Source of the DNA: Gammaproteobacteria bacterium
GTDB lineage: Bacteria > Pseudomonadota > Gammaproteobacteria > AKS1
Direction: 5' to 3'
Assembly (NCBI GenBank): GCA_027006175.1
Contig: JALTKS010000006.1
Coordinates: 1 to 64,000, forward strand
Length of the DNA stretch: 64,000 bases
Below are positions 43,026-53,626 of the stretch, one piece after another. A model generated the notes under the pieces. The model had not been told where the DNA came from, searched no databases, and saw only the letters and a list, made by a program, of their open reading frames with translations. Position 1 is the first letter of the stretch. Every line of letters begins with the position of its first letter. A program made the translations under genes and the position numbers.

Positions 43026-43159
43026 TTGTCACTTCCTTCGTTTGCGTGAGCGTGTATAAATACTGGCTCAATTTTTCAATGAATACATCGGGCAAATGCT
43101 GCATGATTGTCTTTTTCAGACATATGTACCATGATATAAGTGATTGAAATAATTAAATT

Positions 43160-43678
43160 ATGGAAGGCGTTAAAATAATGTTGAGAAACCCAAAAGAAAC
43201 AGCCCTGGTGCTGGTTTTGCTGTTGGTGGGGGTAACCAGTGGCATGGATCTCTTTACCGATTTATCTCATGGCGCATCATTTTCGCATGTCTTCAAAGAA
43301 GGTCTGATTGTCGTCCTGGCGCTTATTTTAGTGGTATGGATTTTATCGGAACAACGCCAGCAATTAGCACAGATACAGAACTTGAAGGCCGAGCTACTCC
43401 AATCTGAGCAGCAGAAAACAAAAGCAAATACTTATGTACTAACTGCACGCAAGCAATTATCGGAGGTAATTACCAAGCAGTTTGATGAGTGGAGCTTATC
43501 CTCCAGCGAAAAAGAGGTAGGGTGGCTATTACTTAAGGGCTTTAGTTTGAAGGAAATTTCAGTTATCCGCGAGACACACGAGAAAACCGTGCGCCAACAA
43601 GCATCGGCAATATATAAAAAATCCGGACTCAGTGGGCGACACGCGTTTTCTGCCTGGTTTATAGAAGATTTACTCTGA
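43160..43678 (+). CDS. Membrane-anchored LuxR-type HTH protein
   Basis: Two N-terminal TM segments, coiled linker, then EKEVGWLLLKGFSLKEISVIRETHEKTVRQQASAIYKKSGLSGRHAFSAWFIEDLL. Confidence 0.8.
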   Translation: MEGVKIMLRNPKETALVLVLLLVGVTSGMDLFTDLSHGASFSHVFKEGLIVVLALILVVWILSEQRQQLAQIQNLKAELLQSEQQKTKANTYVLTARKQLSEVITKQFDEWSLSSSEKEVGWLLLKGFSLKEISVIRETHEKTVRQQASAIYKKSGLSGRHAFSAWFIEDLL

Positions 43679-43700
43679 TAGACCGGGTTAAAACACGTTA

Positions 43701-44165
43701 TTATTTACAATAAGACTTAATGGCGTCTTGCGCTCGTTTCAGTTTCGCTGCGCGTTCATCATCGGTTAGGTAGCGTGTTGAGCCGTCATCTTCTGTGTAC
43801 CGAATACGTACTTTTGTTTGTATTAAATTAAGGTTTTTCTTGGCTTGCTCACATTTCTTTTTATAGTCCGCTTTTTTTGCGGCCAGTTTATCTGCCTCGT
43901 CTTTTGCTTTATCGGTTTCTTCTTTACGTTTATTAAAGGCTTCAAGACGTTTTTTAAGATCACTCTGAGCCTTTACAGGATCAACTGCAGGCTTTGACGG
44001 TGGCTTAATTGTTTTAAAATTACCCGTCGGTGGTGGCGTTGAGGTGTAGTTAGTATTGCCGTTTTCATCGACCCATTTATAGGTCTTAGCCAGCGCCATT
44101 GGTGAAAGTGCCATAACGCCAATGAAACAGAGCAAAGACAATAGTGTTGTTAAGGTATTACGCAT
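43701..44165 (-). CDS. DUF4124 domain-containing exported protein
   Basis: KTYKWVDENGNTNYTSTPPP. Confidence 0.85.
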   Translation of the reverse strand: MRNTLTTLLSLLCFIGVMALSPMALAKTYKWVDENGNTNYTSTPPPTGNFKTIKPPSKPAVDPVKAQSDLKKRLEAFNKRKEETDKAKDEADKLAAKKADYKKKCEQAKKNLNLIQTKVRIRYTEDDGSTRYLTDDERAAKLKRAQDAIKSYCK

Positions 44166-44483
44166 GTATTAACTCCTTTATTGTTAATTTTTAGACACTA
44201 TAACCTGAAAATGGTTTGGCGTTTTGGAACGAGTGATGATTTTTAGCCCTATTTGATTAAAAATCAACGTTTTTTCAATACGATACTTGACCCGACGCGC
44301 CATTATAAGTATTTTCTCATATTGGCTCGGAATACCTGTAGTGCTCGATTTTAGGGCAATTTTCAGCCTTTATTATAGAAATTCGGTTGACCCCGGGTAT
44401 TTACCTATCAGGTCGACAGGGTCACTGTGACGCTGTTGAGCTATGTTATTGATAAAAAAGAATATTATTTGGAGATTGTGAAC

Positions 44484-46196
44484 GTGGAATTGAACGGTGC
44501 CGAAATACTCATTCGTTTCCTGAAAGATGAAGGCGTTGAACATGTCTTTGGCTATCCAGGTGGCGCGGTACTCTATATATATGATGAGTTGTTCAAACAG
44601 GAAGAGGTAAAACATATTCTTGTTCGTCATGAGCAGGGGGCGACCCATGCTGCAGATGGCTATGCACGTTCCACCGGTAAACCGGGTGTTGTCCTGGTAA
44701 CATCGGGACCGGGTGCGACCAATGCGGTAACCGGTATCGCAACCGCTTATATGGATTCAATTCCAATGGTGATCATTACCGGTCAAGTTAATACCTGGGC
44801 AATTGGTTCTGATGCCTTTCAGGAAGTTGATGCGGTCGGTATTACTCGCCCATGTGTGAAACATAATTTCCTCGTTAAAGACGTAAAAGATCTCGCTGAA
44901 ACATTGAAGAAAGCCTTCTATGTTGCAACGACAGGACGTCCAGGTCCTGTTGTTGTTGATGTACCAAAAGATGTCACGATAGCAACAACAGAATACGTCT
45001 TCCCGGAAACCGTTGAGATGCGTTCTTATAATCCTGTTGTGAAAGGGCATCCCAAACAAATTAAAAAAGCAGCTGAATTATTACTCGCAGCGAAACGCCC
45101 GATGATTTATTCAGGTGGCGGTGTCATATTAGGTGAAGGTTCAAAAGAGCTGATTGATTTTACCCGTGCTTTAGGCGCACCGATTACAAATACCTTAATG
45201 GGTTTGGGTGCCTATCCTGCAACCGATGATCAATTTATTGGTATGTTAGGCATGCACGGTACTTATGAAGCCAATATGGCGATGCATGAATGTGATGTAT
45301 TAATTTCAGTTGGCGCGCGTTTTGATGATCGTGTTGTTGGAAAGATAGAACAGTTCTGTCCTGACGCAACCATTATTCATATTGATATTGATCCGGCATC
45401 TATTTCTAAAAGTGTTGTTGTTGATGTGCCGATTGTCGGTGATGTTGCAACCGTACTGACTGACATGATTGCCCTTGTAAAAGAAGGCAAGAGTGGACAG
45501 GATGAAAATGCATTAAAAGCATGGTGGAATCAGATTACTGAATGGCGTGGTATGAACTGTTTAAATTATGATCGCCATAGTGCATTGATTAAGCCTCAGT
45601 TCGCCATTGAAAAACTGTATGAAGTCACCCATGGTGATGCCTATGTGGCTTCGGATGTTGGGCAGCATCAAATGTGGGCAGCCCAATTTTACAAATTTGA
45701 TGAACCGCGCCGCTGGATTAACTCAGGTGGTCTGGGCACGATGGGCTTTGGTTTACCGGCAGCCATTGGTGTACAACTTGCGCACCCTGATGCAACTGTT
45801 GCGTGTGTAACAGGCGATGCCAGTATTCAAATGTGTATTCAGGAATTGAGTACCGCATTGCAATATAATACGCCGGTTAAAATCATTAGTTTGAATAACC
45901 GTTACATGGGAATGGTGAGACAGTGGCAGGAATTCTTCTATGAGTCTCGTTACTCACAGTCATACATGGAAACGATTCCTGATTTTGTGAAGTTAACAGA
46001 GTCATACGGTCACGTGGGAATGCGTATTGAAAAACCAGAAGATTTAGAAGGCGCTATGAAAGAAGCCTTCGCGATGAAAGATCGCCTCGTCTTTATGGAC
46101 ATTATTACGGACCAAACAGAAAATGTTTACCCAATGATTGCAGCGGGTAAAGGCCATCATGAAATGCACCTTTCACCAGAGAGGGAGTTAGCCTGA
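44484..46196 (+). CDS. ilvB: Acetolactate synthase large subunit
   Basis: ELNGAEILIRFLKDEGVEHVFGYPGGAVLYIYDEL, TPP motif GDASIQM; GTG start with upstream GGAG inferred (ORF track 44427). Confidence 0.96.
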   Translation: MELNGAEILIRFLKDEGVEHVFGYPGGAVLYIYDELFKQEEVKHILVRHEQGATHAADGYARSTGKPGVVLVTSGPGATNAVTGIATAYMDSIPMVIITGQVNTWAIGSDAFQEVDAVGITRPCVKHNFLVKDVKDLAETLKKAFYVATTGRPGPVVVDVPKDVTIATTEYVFPETVEMRSYNPVVKGHPKQIKKAAELLLAAKRPMIYSGGGVILGEGSKELIDFTRALGAPITNTLMGLGAYPATDDQFIGMLGMHGTYEANMAMHECDVLISVGARFDDRVVGKIEQFCPDATIIHIDIDPASISKSVVVDVPIVGDVATVLTDMIALVKEGKSGQDENALKAWWNQITEWRGMNCLNYDRHSALIKPQFAIEKLYEVTHGDAYVASDVGQHQMWAAQFYKFDEPRRWINSGGLGTMGFGLPAAIGVQLAHPDATVACVTGDASIQMCIQELSTALQYNTPVKIISLNNRYMGMVRQWQEFFYESRYSQSYMETIPDFVKLTESYGHVGMRIEKPEDLEGAMKEAFAMKDRLVFMDIITDQTENVYPMIAAGKGHHEMHLSPERELA

Positions 46197-46690
46197 TGCG
46201 TCATATTATTTCTGTATTACTCGAAAATGAATCAGGGGCTTTATCGCGTGTTGCCGGTTTGTTTTCAGCACGAGGTTACAATATTGAGTCATTAACGGTT
46301 GCACCAACTGAAGATGGTTCATTGTCGCGGATGACACTGGTGACAGAGGGCTCTGAACAAATTATTGAGCAAATCACCAAGCAACTAAACAAATTAGTTG
46401 ATGTGGTGAAATTATTAGACCTGACGGAAGGTGCTCATATTGAACGTGAAATGATGTTGATCAAGGTCACGGCTGAAGGCGTGGATGCACGTGAAGAAAT
46501 CAAGCGTCTGATCGATATTTTTCGTGGACGTATTATTGATGTTACCGATGTGACATATACTCTGGAATTAACGGGTACAGGCAGTAAGTTAGATGCCTTT
46601 ATCGAGGCACTTGGAAATACAACGATTTTAGAAACAGTACGTTCAGGTGTGTCAGGGATTGCACGTGGAGCAAAAAGCTTGCATGTCTAA
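46196..46690 (+). CDS. ilvH: Acetolactate synthase small subunit
   Basis: MRHIISVLLENESGALSRVAGLFSARGYNIESLTVAPTED. Confidence 0.96.
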   Translation: MRHIISVLLENESGALSRVAGLFSARGYNIESLTVAPTEDGSLSRMTLVTEGSEQIIEQITKQLNKLVDVVKLLDLTEGAHIEREMMLIKVTAEGVDAREEIKRLIDIFRGRIIDVTDVTYTLELTGTGSKLDAFIEALGNTTILETVRSGVSGIARGAKSLHV

Positions 46691-46707
46691 GTGAACTGAT
46701 AAGCTAA

Positions 46708-47790
<1,083 letters not shown>

Positions 47791-47811
47791 TTGTCAGAGT
47801 ATTACATTAAC

Positions 47812-47841
47812 AATGCGGTCTTTATGACCGCATTTGTTTTT
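47812..47841 (+). terminator. Intrinsic terminator after ilvC
   Basis: AATGCGGTC-tttat-GACCGCATTTGTTTTT. Confidence 0.85.
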
Positions 47842-47857
47842 GCAGGTTAACGAACAT

Positions 47858-48493
47858 ATGGCACTAACAAACAGACATCAATTAATTGCGAGCGAAGGAC
47901 ATCTCTTTATAACGCTAAGCATTGTTGCTGCAGGTATTTTGGGTCATTATTTTGGTTGGCTGGAAATGTCGCCGCTATGGTTGATACCTGTGTTGTTAAT
48001 ATTTATGTTCCGAGATCCCACTCGCCACATTCCTCCTGAGCCTTTAGCTGTATTAAGCCCGGTTGATGCGGAAGTGTTAGCGATAGAAGATATACGAGAT
48101 GGATTTATTGATCGCGATGCAAAAAAAATTGTTTTAGGGATGGGTATTTTTGATATCTATTCTATTCGCAGCCCAATTGAGGGCAAGGTTGTACATCAAT
48201 GGTATGTTGATAAGGAAACAGCGGTGTCTGATGCGCCACAATTTGCGCAGTGGATTAAAACAGACGAAGATGATGATGTTTTGCTGGCTATTTATCGCGG
48301 GCGCATCATGCCGAGACCACGTTGTTATGTGCAAATTGGCGAGCGTTTAGGGCAAGGACAGCGTTGTGGTTTCATGAGTTTCGGTGCTCGTATTGAAGTG
48401 TATGTTCCTGTTACCGCACGTATTGATGTAACGGTGGGGCAGCGTTTGGTAGCAGGTGAGCACCCGTTGGCACACTTTATTCACCATCATTAA
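47858..48493 (+). CDS. Phosphatidylserine decarboxylase family protein
   Basis: MFRDPTRHIPPEPLAVLSPVDAEVLAI...FDIYSIRSPIEGKV...CGFMSFGARIEVYVP (GS/A processing region); start MALTNRHQ after the terminator. Confidence 0.85.
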   Translation: MALTNRHQLIASEGHLFITLSIVAAGILGHYFGWLEMSPLWLIPVLLIFMFRDPTRHIPPEPLAVLSPVDAEVLAIEDIRDGFIDRDAKKIVLGMGIFDIYSIRSPIEGKVVHQWYVDKETAVSDAPQFAQWIKTDEDDDVLLAIYRGRIMPRPRCYVQIGERLGQGQRCGFMSFGARIEVYVPVTARIDVTVGQRLVAGEHPLAHFIHHH

Positions 48494-48573
48494 TGAGCAA
48501 AAATGGCTCATAAAATCGGCAGACTAATTCTTTCCTGCTATGATCTAGTTATCTTGAAGAGTAAGGTCACGTT

Positions 48574-49335
48574 ATGACGGAACCAGAACATATCCATAAG
48601 CAGCGTAGCAAAGGCATCTATTTGCTACCCAACCTATTTACCACTGCCGGTCTGTTCGCGGGTTTTTACGCCATTATTGCGGCGGTTGATGGACATTTTG
48701 CCAATGCAGCAATTGCTATCTTTGTTGCGCTGATTATGGATGGCATGGATGGACGCGTTGCGCGTATGACACATACCGAAAGTGATTTTGGTGCTGAATA
48801 TGACAGCATGGCAGACATGGTCTCATTTGGTTTAGCGCCTGCATTGGTTATTCATCAGTGGGCACTGACTTCATGGGGGAAAATAGGCTGGTTAGCCGCC
48901 TTTGTTTTTGCAGCATGTGCTGCATTACGTTTAGCACGTTTTAATACTCAGGTTGGTATTGCCGACAAGCGATATTTCCAGGGTTTAGCGAGTCCTGCTG
49001 CTGCCTCATTAATTGCTGGTTTTGTTTGGCTTGGAGTGGATTTTGGTTGGGAAGGAACAGATAAAAGTCTGATTGCCATTGTTGTGAGTATTGGCGCAGG
49101 TATCTTGATGGTCAGTAATCTTCGTTACCATAGTTTTAAACAATTTGATCTGCGTGGCAAAGTCCCTTTTATTGTTATCGTTGCGTTGATGCTGGCATTT
49201 GCAGTGATTTATTTGCACCCTCCTGTCGTATTGTTCATCGGCTTCTTCGTGTATGCGATTTCTGGACCGACCATGGCAGTATTAAAATACAAAGAGCGTC
49301 ATCAAGAGAAGAGCAAGTCTGATAAAGCCGCTTAA
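48574..49335 (+). CDS. pssA: CDP-diacylglycerol-serine O-phosphatidyltransferase
   Basis: KGIYLLPNLFTTAGLFAGFYAI, MDGMDGRVARMTHTESDFGAEYDSMADM. Confidence 0.95.
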   Translation: MTEPEHIHKQRSKGIYLLPNLFTTAGLFAGFYAIIAAVDGHFANAAIAIFVALIMDGMDGRVARMTHTESDFGAEYDSMADMVSFGLAPALVIHQWALTSWGKIGWLAAFVFAACAALRLARFNTQVGIADKRYFQGLASPAAASLIAGFVWLGVDFGWEGTDKSLIAIVVSIGAGILMVSNLRYHSFKQFDLRGKVPFIVIVALMLAFAVIYLHPPVVLFIGFFVYAISGPTMAVLKYKERHQEKSKSDKAA

Positions 49336-49343
49336 CGCCTTAT

Positions 49344-51362
49344 TTAAAACCAGTCTTGCCTGTTTTCAGCCACGTGCATTAGTGCGGCAACGACTTGCTT
49401 GTCATATAGTTTTCCTGATTCTTTATAAAGCTGATCTAAAATGTCCTTGGTTGATAGTGGATCGCGATAAGCGCGCGGACTCTGCATGGCAACGAAGGCA
49501 TTGGCAACGGCTAAAATTTTAGCTGTTATCAGAATCTGATCACCATTGATTTTACCTGGGTAGCCAGTGCCATCAACGTGTTCATTTTTTTGTGCAATCG
49601 TTTCTAATACAGGACCATCGAAATCCAAATCAACTAATATGCTGGAAGTTTGTTGAATGGTTGTTTGTAGTGTTTCACGTTCTTCATCGGTAAGCTCGGT
49701 TGTTTTCTCCAAAATTTCTCTAGGAATGAATAATTTGCCAATATTGGCCAGACATGCTGCTAGCTCAAGTGTTTCGATATCTGCATCGGAAAGATTAATT
49801 TCCTGGGCGATTGAACGAGCAAGTTTAGTAGTCTTGGCTGAATGATTGGCGCTGTCTGGCACATAACTGTCGATAACATGTGTCAACGTCTGTACAAGGT
49901 GCTTCATTAAACGTTTGTGTTTATCTTCTGCATTCCGTAGGTCGGTAATATCATGAAGTACAATTAATGTATTGTATTCATTGATAGGGAAAAAACTACA
50001 GTGATAAGTTTTTTGTAGTTTATTAAATATTAATTCATTTACTGTAATAACAATACGGTTATTTTTATGTGAGTCTGATACGTAATTTTCAATTATACTT
50101 CCGGTTTCAGGCCCAAAGCTTGCTGCCAGGCTCTTTCCGACAAGATCATCAGGTGTTAGTTTAAAGAGAGACGCAACAGGAAGATTGGAAAACTGAATTT
50201 GTAACTGATTATCAATAATCAAAATTAAATCACCGATATTATTGGTGACTGTTTGTAAAACGTTTTTTTGCTGGGAGAGTAGTGCTGATTTCTCTTGTAG
50301 TGCAGTTGCATATTTTTGAGCGTATAGGCTCGCACCATGTCGCCATGAAGCAATAAGAATAAATAATAGTGCGGCTAAACCAAGTGAGAAAGAAATGATC
50401 AGAGATTGTCTTTGGGATTCTGATGCATCTAATGCTTCTATGGATGAAATCGTTTGCAATAATAGCCAATTTGTATCTTTAATTTCGCGGCTTATAAAAA
50501 GAATATCCTGATCATTGTAATTTTTCTTAATAGAAAAAGCGCCAGGGTTATCTAATGCATATGCAGCAGCAAGATTTGATGCATCATGAGGCAATTTAAG
50601 AAACATGCTCGAGTGATTTGCGTTGTTCTTGTTTAGGTAAATAACAGAGTTATGGTATCGACGAACGAGAATGCTTTCATCGCTTTTTGTGCTAAATATT
50701 TCTTTGTTGAGCAAAGGGTAAAGACTGTTACTTAAAGTTCTGGTGCCAATAATACTATAGTTATTAAGAACAGGAACAATGAAGGTAATTACTTGTTCAT
50801 TATGCTGGTCTAAATAAATATCTCGGATTTGCTTACGCCTGCTCCCAGCGACTTGTCGGGTTTTTTCGAGTGTTAGTTTATCGGGTTTAGGCATGCCGGG
50901 TGTTGCTACAATGACCTTGCCCTGATTTGACAGGATCGCAATACCAGAGTGTCTGATAGTAGGTATGTTAGCCTTGATTGGGCTTGGAGCAATATTTTCA
51001 AGGAAGCCATTTTTGTTTGCTGTCTGGGTTAATAAATTTATAAGGTAGGTACGTTGCGCCAGTTGAATGTTGTTATAATTGGTTTCATCGCCTTTGGATA
51101 ATTGTGACAAGTAAAGTTGTAAAGATTGATTTCTGGCAAGAGAAGTTAATGTGTCATATTGTGTTGACATCCAATCGCTTAGTAAGTCTTCACGAACATC
51201 GGCCATTAACGATAGACGATATTGCCAATTTTGAATTTCTCTCTCATATTCGTTGTTGGAGAGTTTATTAATTAACCCAATGCCGATGCCAATAATAGCA
51301 ATGAGTATAATGAGTGCAAGCCATTTGGAAAATTTAGTTTGTAATAACGATACCGGTTTCAT
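49344..51362 (-). CDS. Membrane HD-GYP-family protein (periplasmic sensor domain + PAS + degenerate HD-GYP)
   Basis: Two TMs flanking ~300 aa periplasmic domain, PAS-like region, then LAACLANIGKLFIPREIL...NEHVDGTGYPGKINGDQI...VANAFVAMQSPRAYRD; start MKPVSLLQ inferred. Confidence 0.85.
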   Translation of the reverse strand: MKPVSLLQTKFSKWLALIILIAIIGIGIGLINKLSNNEYEREIQNWQYRLSLMADVREDLLSDWMSTQYDTLTSLARNQSLQLYLSQLSKGDETNYNNIQLAQRTYLINLLTQTANKNGFLENIAPSPIKANIPTIRHSGIAILSNQGKVIVATPGMPKPDKLTLEKTRQVAGSRRKQIRDIYLDQHNEQVITFIVPVLNNYSIIGTRTLSNSLYPLLNKEIFSTKSDESILVRRYHNSVIYLNKNNANHSSMFLKLPHDASNLAAAYALDNPGAFSIKKNYNDQDILFISREIKDTNWLLLQTISSIEALDASESQRQSLIISFSLGLAALLFILIASWRHGASLYAQKYATALQEKSALLSQQKNVLQTVTNNIGDLILIIDNQLQIQFSNLPVASLFKLTPDDLVGKSLAASFGPETGSIIENYVSDSHKNNRIVITVNELIFNKLQKTYHCSFFPINEYNTLIVLHDITDLRNAEDKHKRLMKHLVQTLTHVIDSYVPDSANHSAKTTKLARSIAQEINLSDADIETLELAACLANIGKLFIPREILEKTTELTDEERETLQTTIQQTSSILVDLDFDGPVLETIAQKNEHVDGTGYPGKINGDQILITAKILAVANAFVAMQSPRAYRDPLSTKDILDQLYKESGKLYDKQVVAALMHVAENRQDWF

Positions 51363-51388
51363 AGGTACCTGATCCTTTTTTTGCCAGC

Positions 51389-52063
51389 TTATGAGGGTAA
51401 ATGAATCCACCATTCCCTCTCATTAAGAGAGTATATTGGAATGTAGTGCAGAATATTTTTGTCGGATAAAATTTCATTAACCTGATTGTCTAAAATTAAT
51501 GTATCACCGTCCAGATAAACAGCGAGTATGGCATGAGGAATACCCAGGTTAGTGTCTTCTAAAACGACTATTCGGCTTTGTAACTTTGTATGTCCAAGCC
51601 AACGCAATGAAAGTAGTTTGGTGATGGCGTAGTCTTCACAGTCACCACCGCGCTTAAGAAATTGCTTTGGGATAGCCCAGTAATCCTCTAAATTATAGTT
51701 ATCAATATCCAGGATATATTCTTTTTTGTTTGCATAGAGATTAATGTTTTTTAACTGGGTACGGATATTTTGTCCTTTAAGTGTTTCCAGATAGTCTAAC
51801 CATTGTTTTAAATGGCAGCGGTTAAATTGTTGGCTGTTGCAATTACCTTCGGGAATATCTTCGCGAACATGTCGGTCGAGCACACTCAACCATTGCGGAA
51901 AAATGCTTAAGTCAGTTTGTTTTGATTCTATACTGCCAAATACACCAGCAGCATGGGCAAAAGAGGGGTTAAAACTAAAAATCAGTAAAATGCTTACAAA
52001 TGCCATGAGTAAGCGAGAACGCCACTTATTTGGCGAAAACGGATAAAAATAGATACCCAACAC
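51389..52063 (-). CDS. lapG: LapG-type periplasmic cysteine protease (BTLCP, transglutaminase-like)
   Basis: Signal peptide; catalytic GGDCEDYAITKLLSLRWLG, HAILAVYLDGDTLILDNQ. Confidence 0.88.
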   Translation of the reverse strand: MLGIYFYPFSPNKWRSRLLMAFVSILLIFSFNPSFAHAAGVFGSIESKQTDLSIFPQWLSVLDRHVREDIPEGNCNSQQFNRCHLKQWLDYLETLKGQNIRTQLKNINLYANKKEYILDIDNYNLEDYWAIPKQFLKRGGDCEDYAITKLLSLRWLGHTKLQSRIVVLEDTNLGIPHAILAVYLDGDTLILDNQVNEILSDKNILHYIPIYSLNEREWWIHLPS

Positions 52064-52291
52064 ATTAGCTTCCTTATGTAATTATCTGATATTAAGACAA
52101 TATTATCGAACAAGCTATTTTTTACGATGAATACTTGTGTCAAAGAACTGTCACTAGTTCAAAACATCATATAACTCTTGGATTTTCAAAGCGTTAATGT
52201 CATTGTATAGTCTACGGCATTTATATAAAATATGTTGTATATCGTGGCGTGGGGAAGCGATATACGTTTTTCGGTAATAGGGTGGGGATGT

Positions 52292-53572
52292 ATGGCTTTA
52301 AAGTTACGTCAATTTGGTGTCGTGCTAGCACTGATCAGCTCGTTGTCTGTTGTTACCGGTGAGGTAGTGGCTGCAGATGCTGAAGCAGAGTTTAAAAAAG
52401 CCATGGCGGCCAGAAATAGCGGTGAGCTTGATGACTCCATTGTTATTTTTGAATCCATTCTTAGTCAAGAACCCTTATTACATCGTGCCAGGTTAGAGTT
52501 GGCGGTTGCTTACTATAGAGCAACGCGGTTTGATGAGGCGGAAAAAAATGCCAAGAAAGTACTGGCTGATCCCAAGACTCCAGCATCAGTGCGTGTTTCT
52601 ATAATTGCTTTTCTCGCTAAAATAAAATCAGAACGCAAGCGTTTCGAAAAAGTCGATAGTCGTTCGGGTGTATCTGTTTCGGCAGGGTATCTGTATGACA
52701 CAAATGTAAATGTTGGTCCTAACTCAGATATTATTAATCTTGGTACGACAACACTTCGCCTAGGGGCTGGCTCCAAGCCACAAGGTGATAGTGCGATCAC
52801 TTTATCGGGTACATTTAATTACAGTTACCAAACAGGCAAAGTTCTTAATATGGGTGGCAGATCGGCCGCGGTATTATGGCAATCGCAGGCATCTGTTTAT
52901 AGTAAACAATATGAGGATTTGTCTGAATTTAATTTGGATGTGGTGAGTTTAAGCACGGGTCTCGCTTTCGTTGCACCGGGTCACTGGCGTAGCAATGTTA
53001 GCTTGCAAGTTGATAATATTGAATTAGGCAGTGACTCGCTGGCTTTTTATACAACGCTTTTACCCAGTATTACCTGGCAGCTGAATAAAACAACAGACTT
53101 ATCGGTTAAAGCCTCGTTTGCGGATCGCGATTTTAAGCAACGCAATGATCAAGGGCGAAACAGTTTTTATAAATCGGTTGGTCTTACGCTAGGTAAGCGC
53201 TATATGAAAGGTAAGTTGTCATTACAGGCAGGCGTAAGCTTATTTGATGAAAATGCCAGGGATGATCGTTTTAGCCGTGATGGCGCGAAAGTGTTTTTAG
53301 GTGCGAACTGGCAAGCATGGAAAAATGGTTTAGTGTATGCGAGCGTCAGTCAGCGAGATGCTAAACATGATGCACCTGAGCCTCTCTTTAATGAAAAAAG
53401 AGATGAGCGTGAACAGCGTTTTGCACTTGGTTTTCGGCATCAATTCAGTGGCAGCTATTTTGATAAGTGGGTATTAAAAGGTAGTTATAGCAATACGGAT
53501 AATGCTTCTAATGTAGATATTTTTAAATATGATCGGGAAGTAACAAACGTTACATTTTCCAGAAATTTTTAG
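52292..53572 (+). CDS. Slam-like outer membrane protein (TPR + C-terminal beta-barrel; DUF560-type)
   Basis: Signal peptide, TPR (ARNSGELDDSIVIFESILSQEPLLHRARLELAVAYYRATRFDEAEK), barrel ending in ...EVTNVTFSRNF; start MALKLRQF inferred. Confidence 0.72.
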   Translation: MALKLRQFGVVLALISSLSVVTGEVVAADAEAEFKKAMAARNSGELDDSIVIFESILSQEPLLHRARLELAVAYYRATRFDEAEKNAKKVLADPKTPASVRVSIIAFLAKIKSERKRFEKVDSRSGVSVSAGYLYDTNVNVGPNSDIINLGTTTLRLGAGSKPQGDSAITLSGTFNYSYQTGKVLNMGGRSAAVLWQSQASVYSKQYEDLSEFNLDVVSLSTGLAFVAPGHWRSNVSLQVDNIELGSDSLAFYTTLLPSITWQLNKTTDLSVKASFADRDFKQRNDQGRNSFYKSVGLTLGKRYMKGKLSLQAGVSLFDENARDDRFSRDGAKVFLGANWQAWKNGLVYASVSQRDAKHDAPEPLFNEKRDEREQRFALGFRHQFSGSYFDKWVLKGSYSNTDNASNVDIFKYDREVTNVTFSRNF

Positions 53573-53626
53573 GAAACAGGCAACATAAAATTGATGTCAA
53601 TGCTTGTTCAGGTGGGGAGAACTATC

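Noticed and set aside
44380-44440. Possible attenuator/leader peptide upstream of ilvB
   Set aside because: No branched-chain-rich mini-ORF or terminator hairpin could be identified in the upstream region
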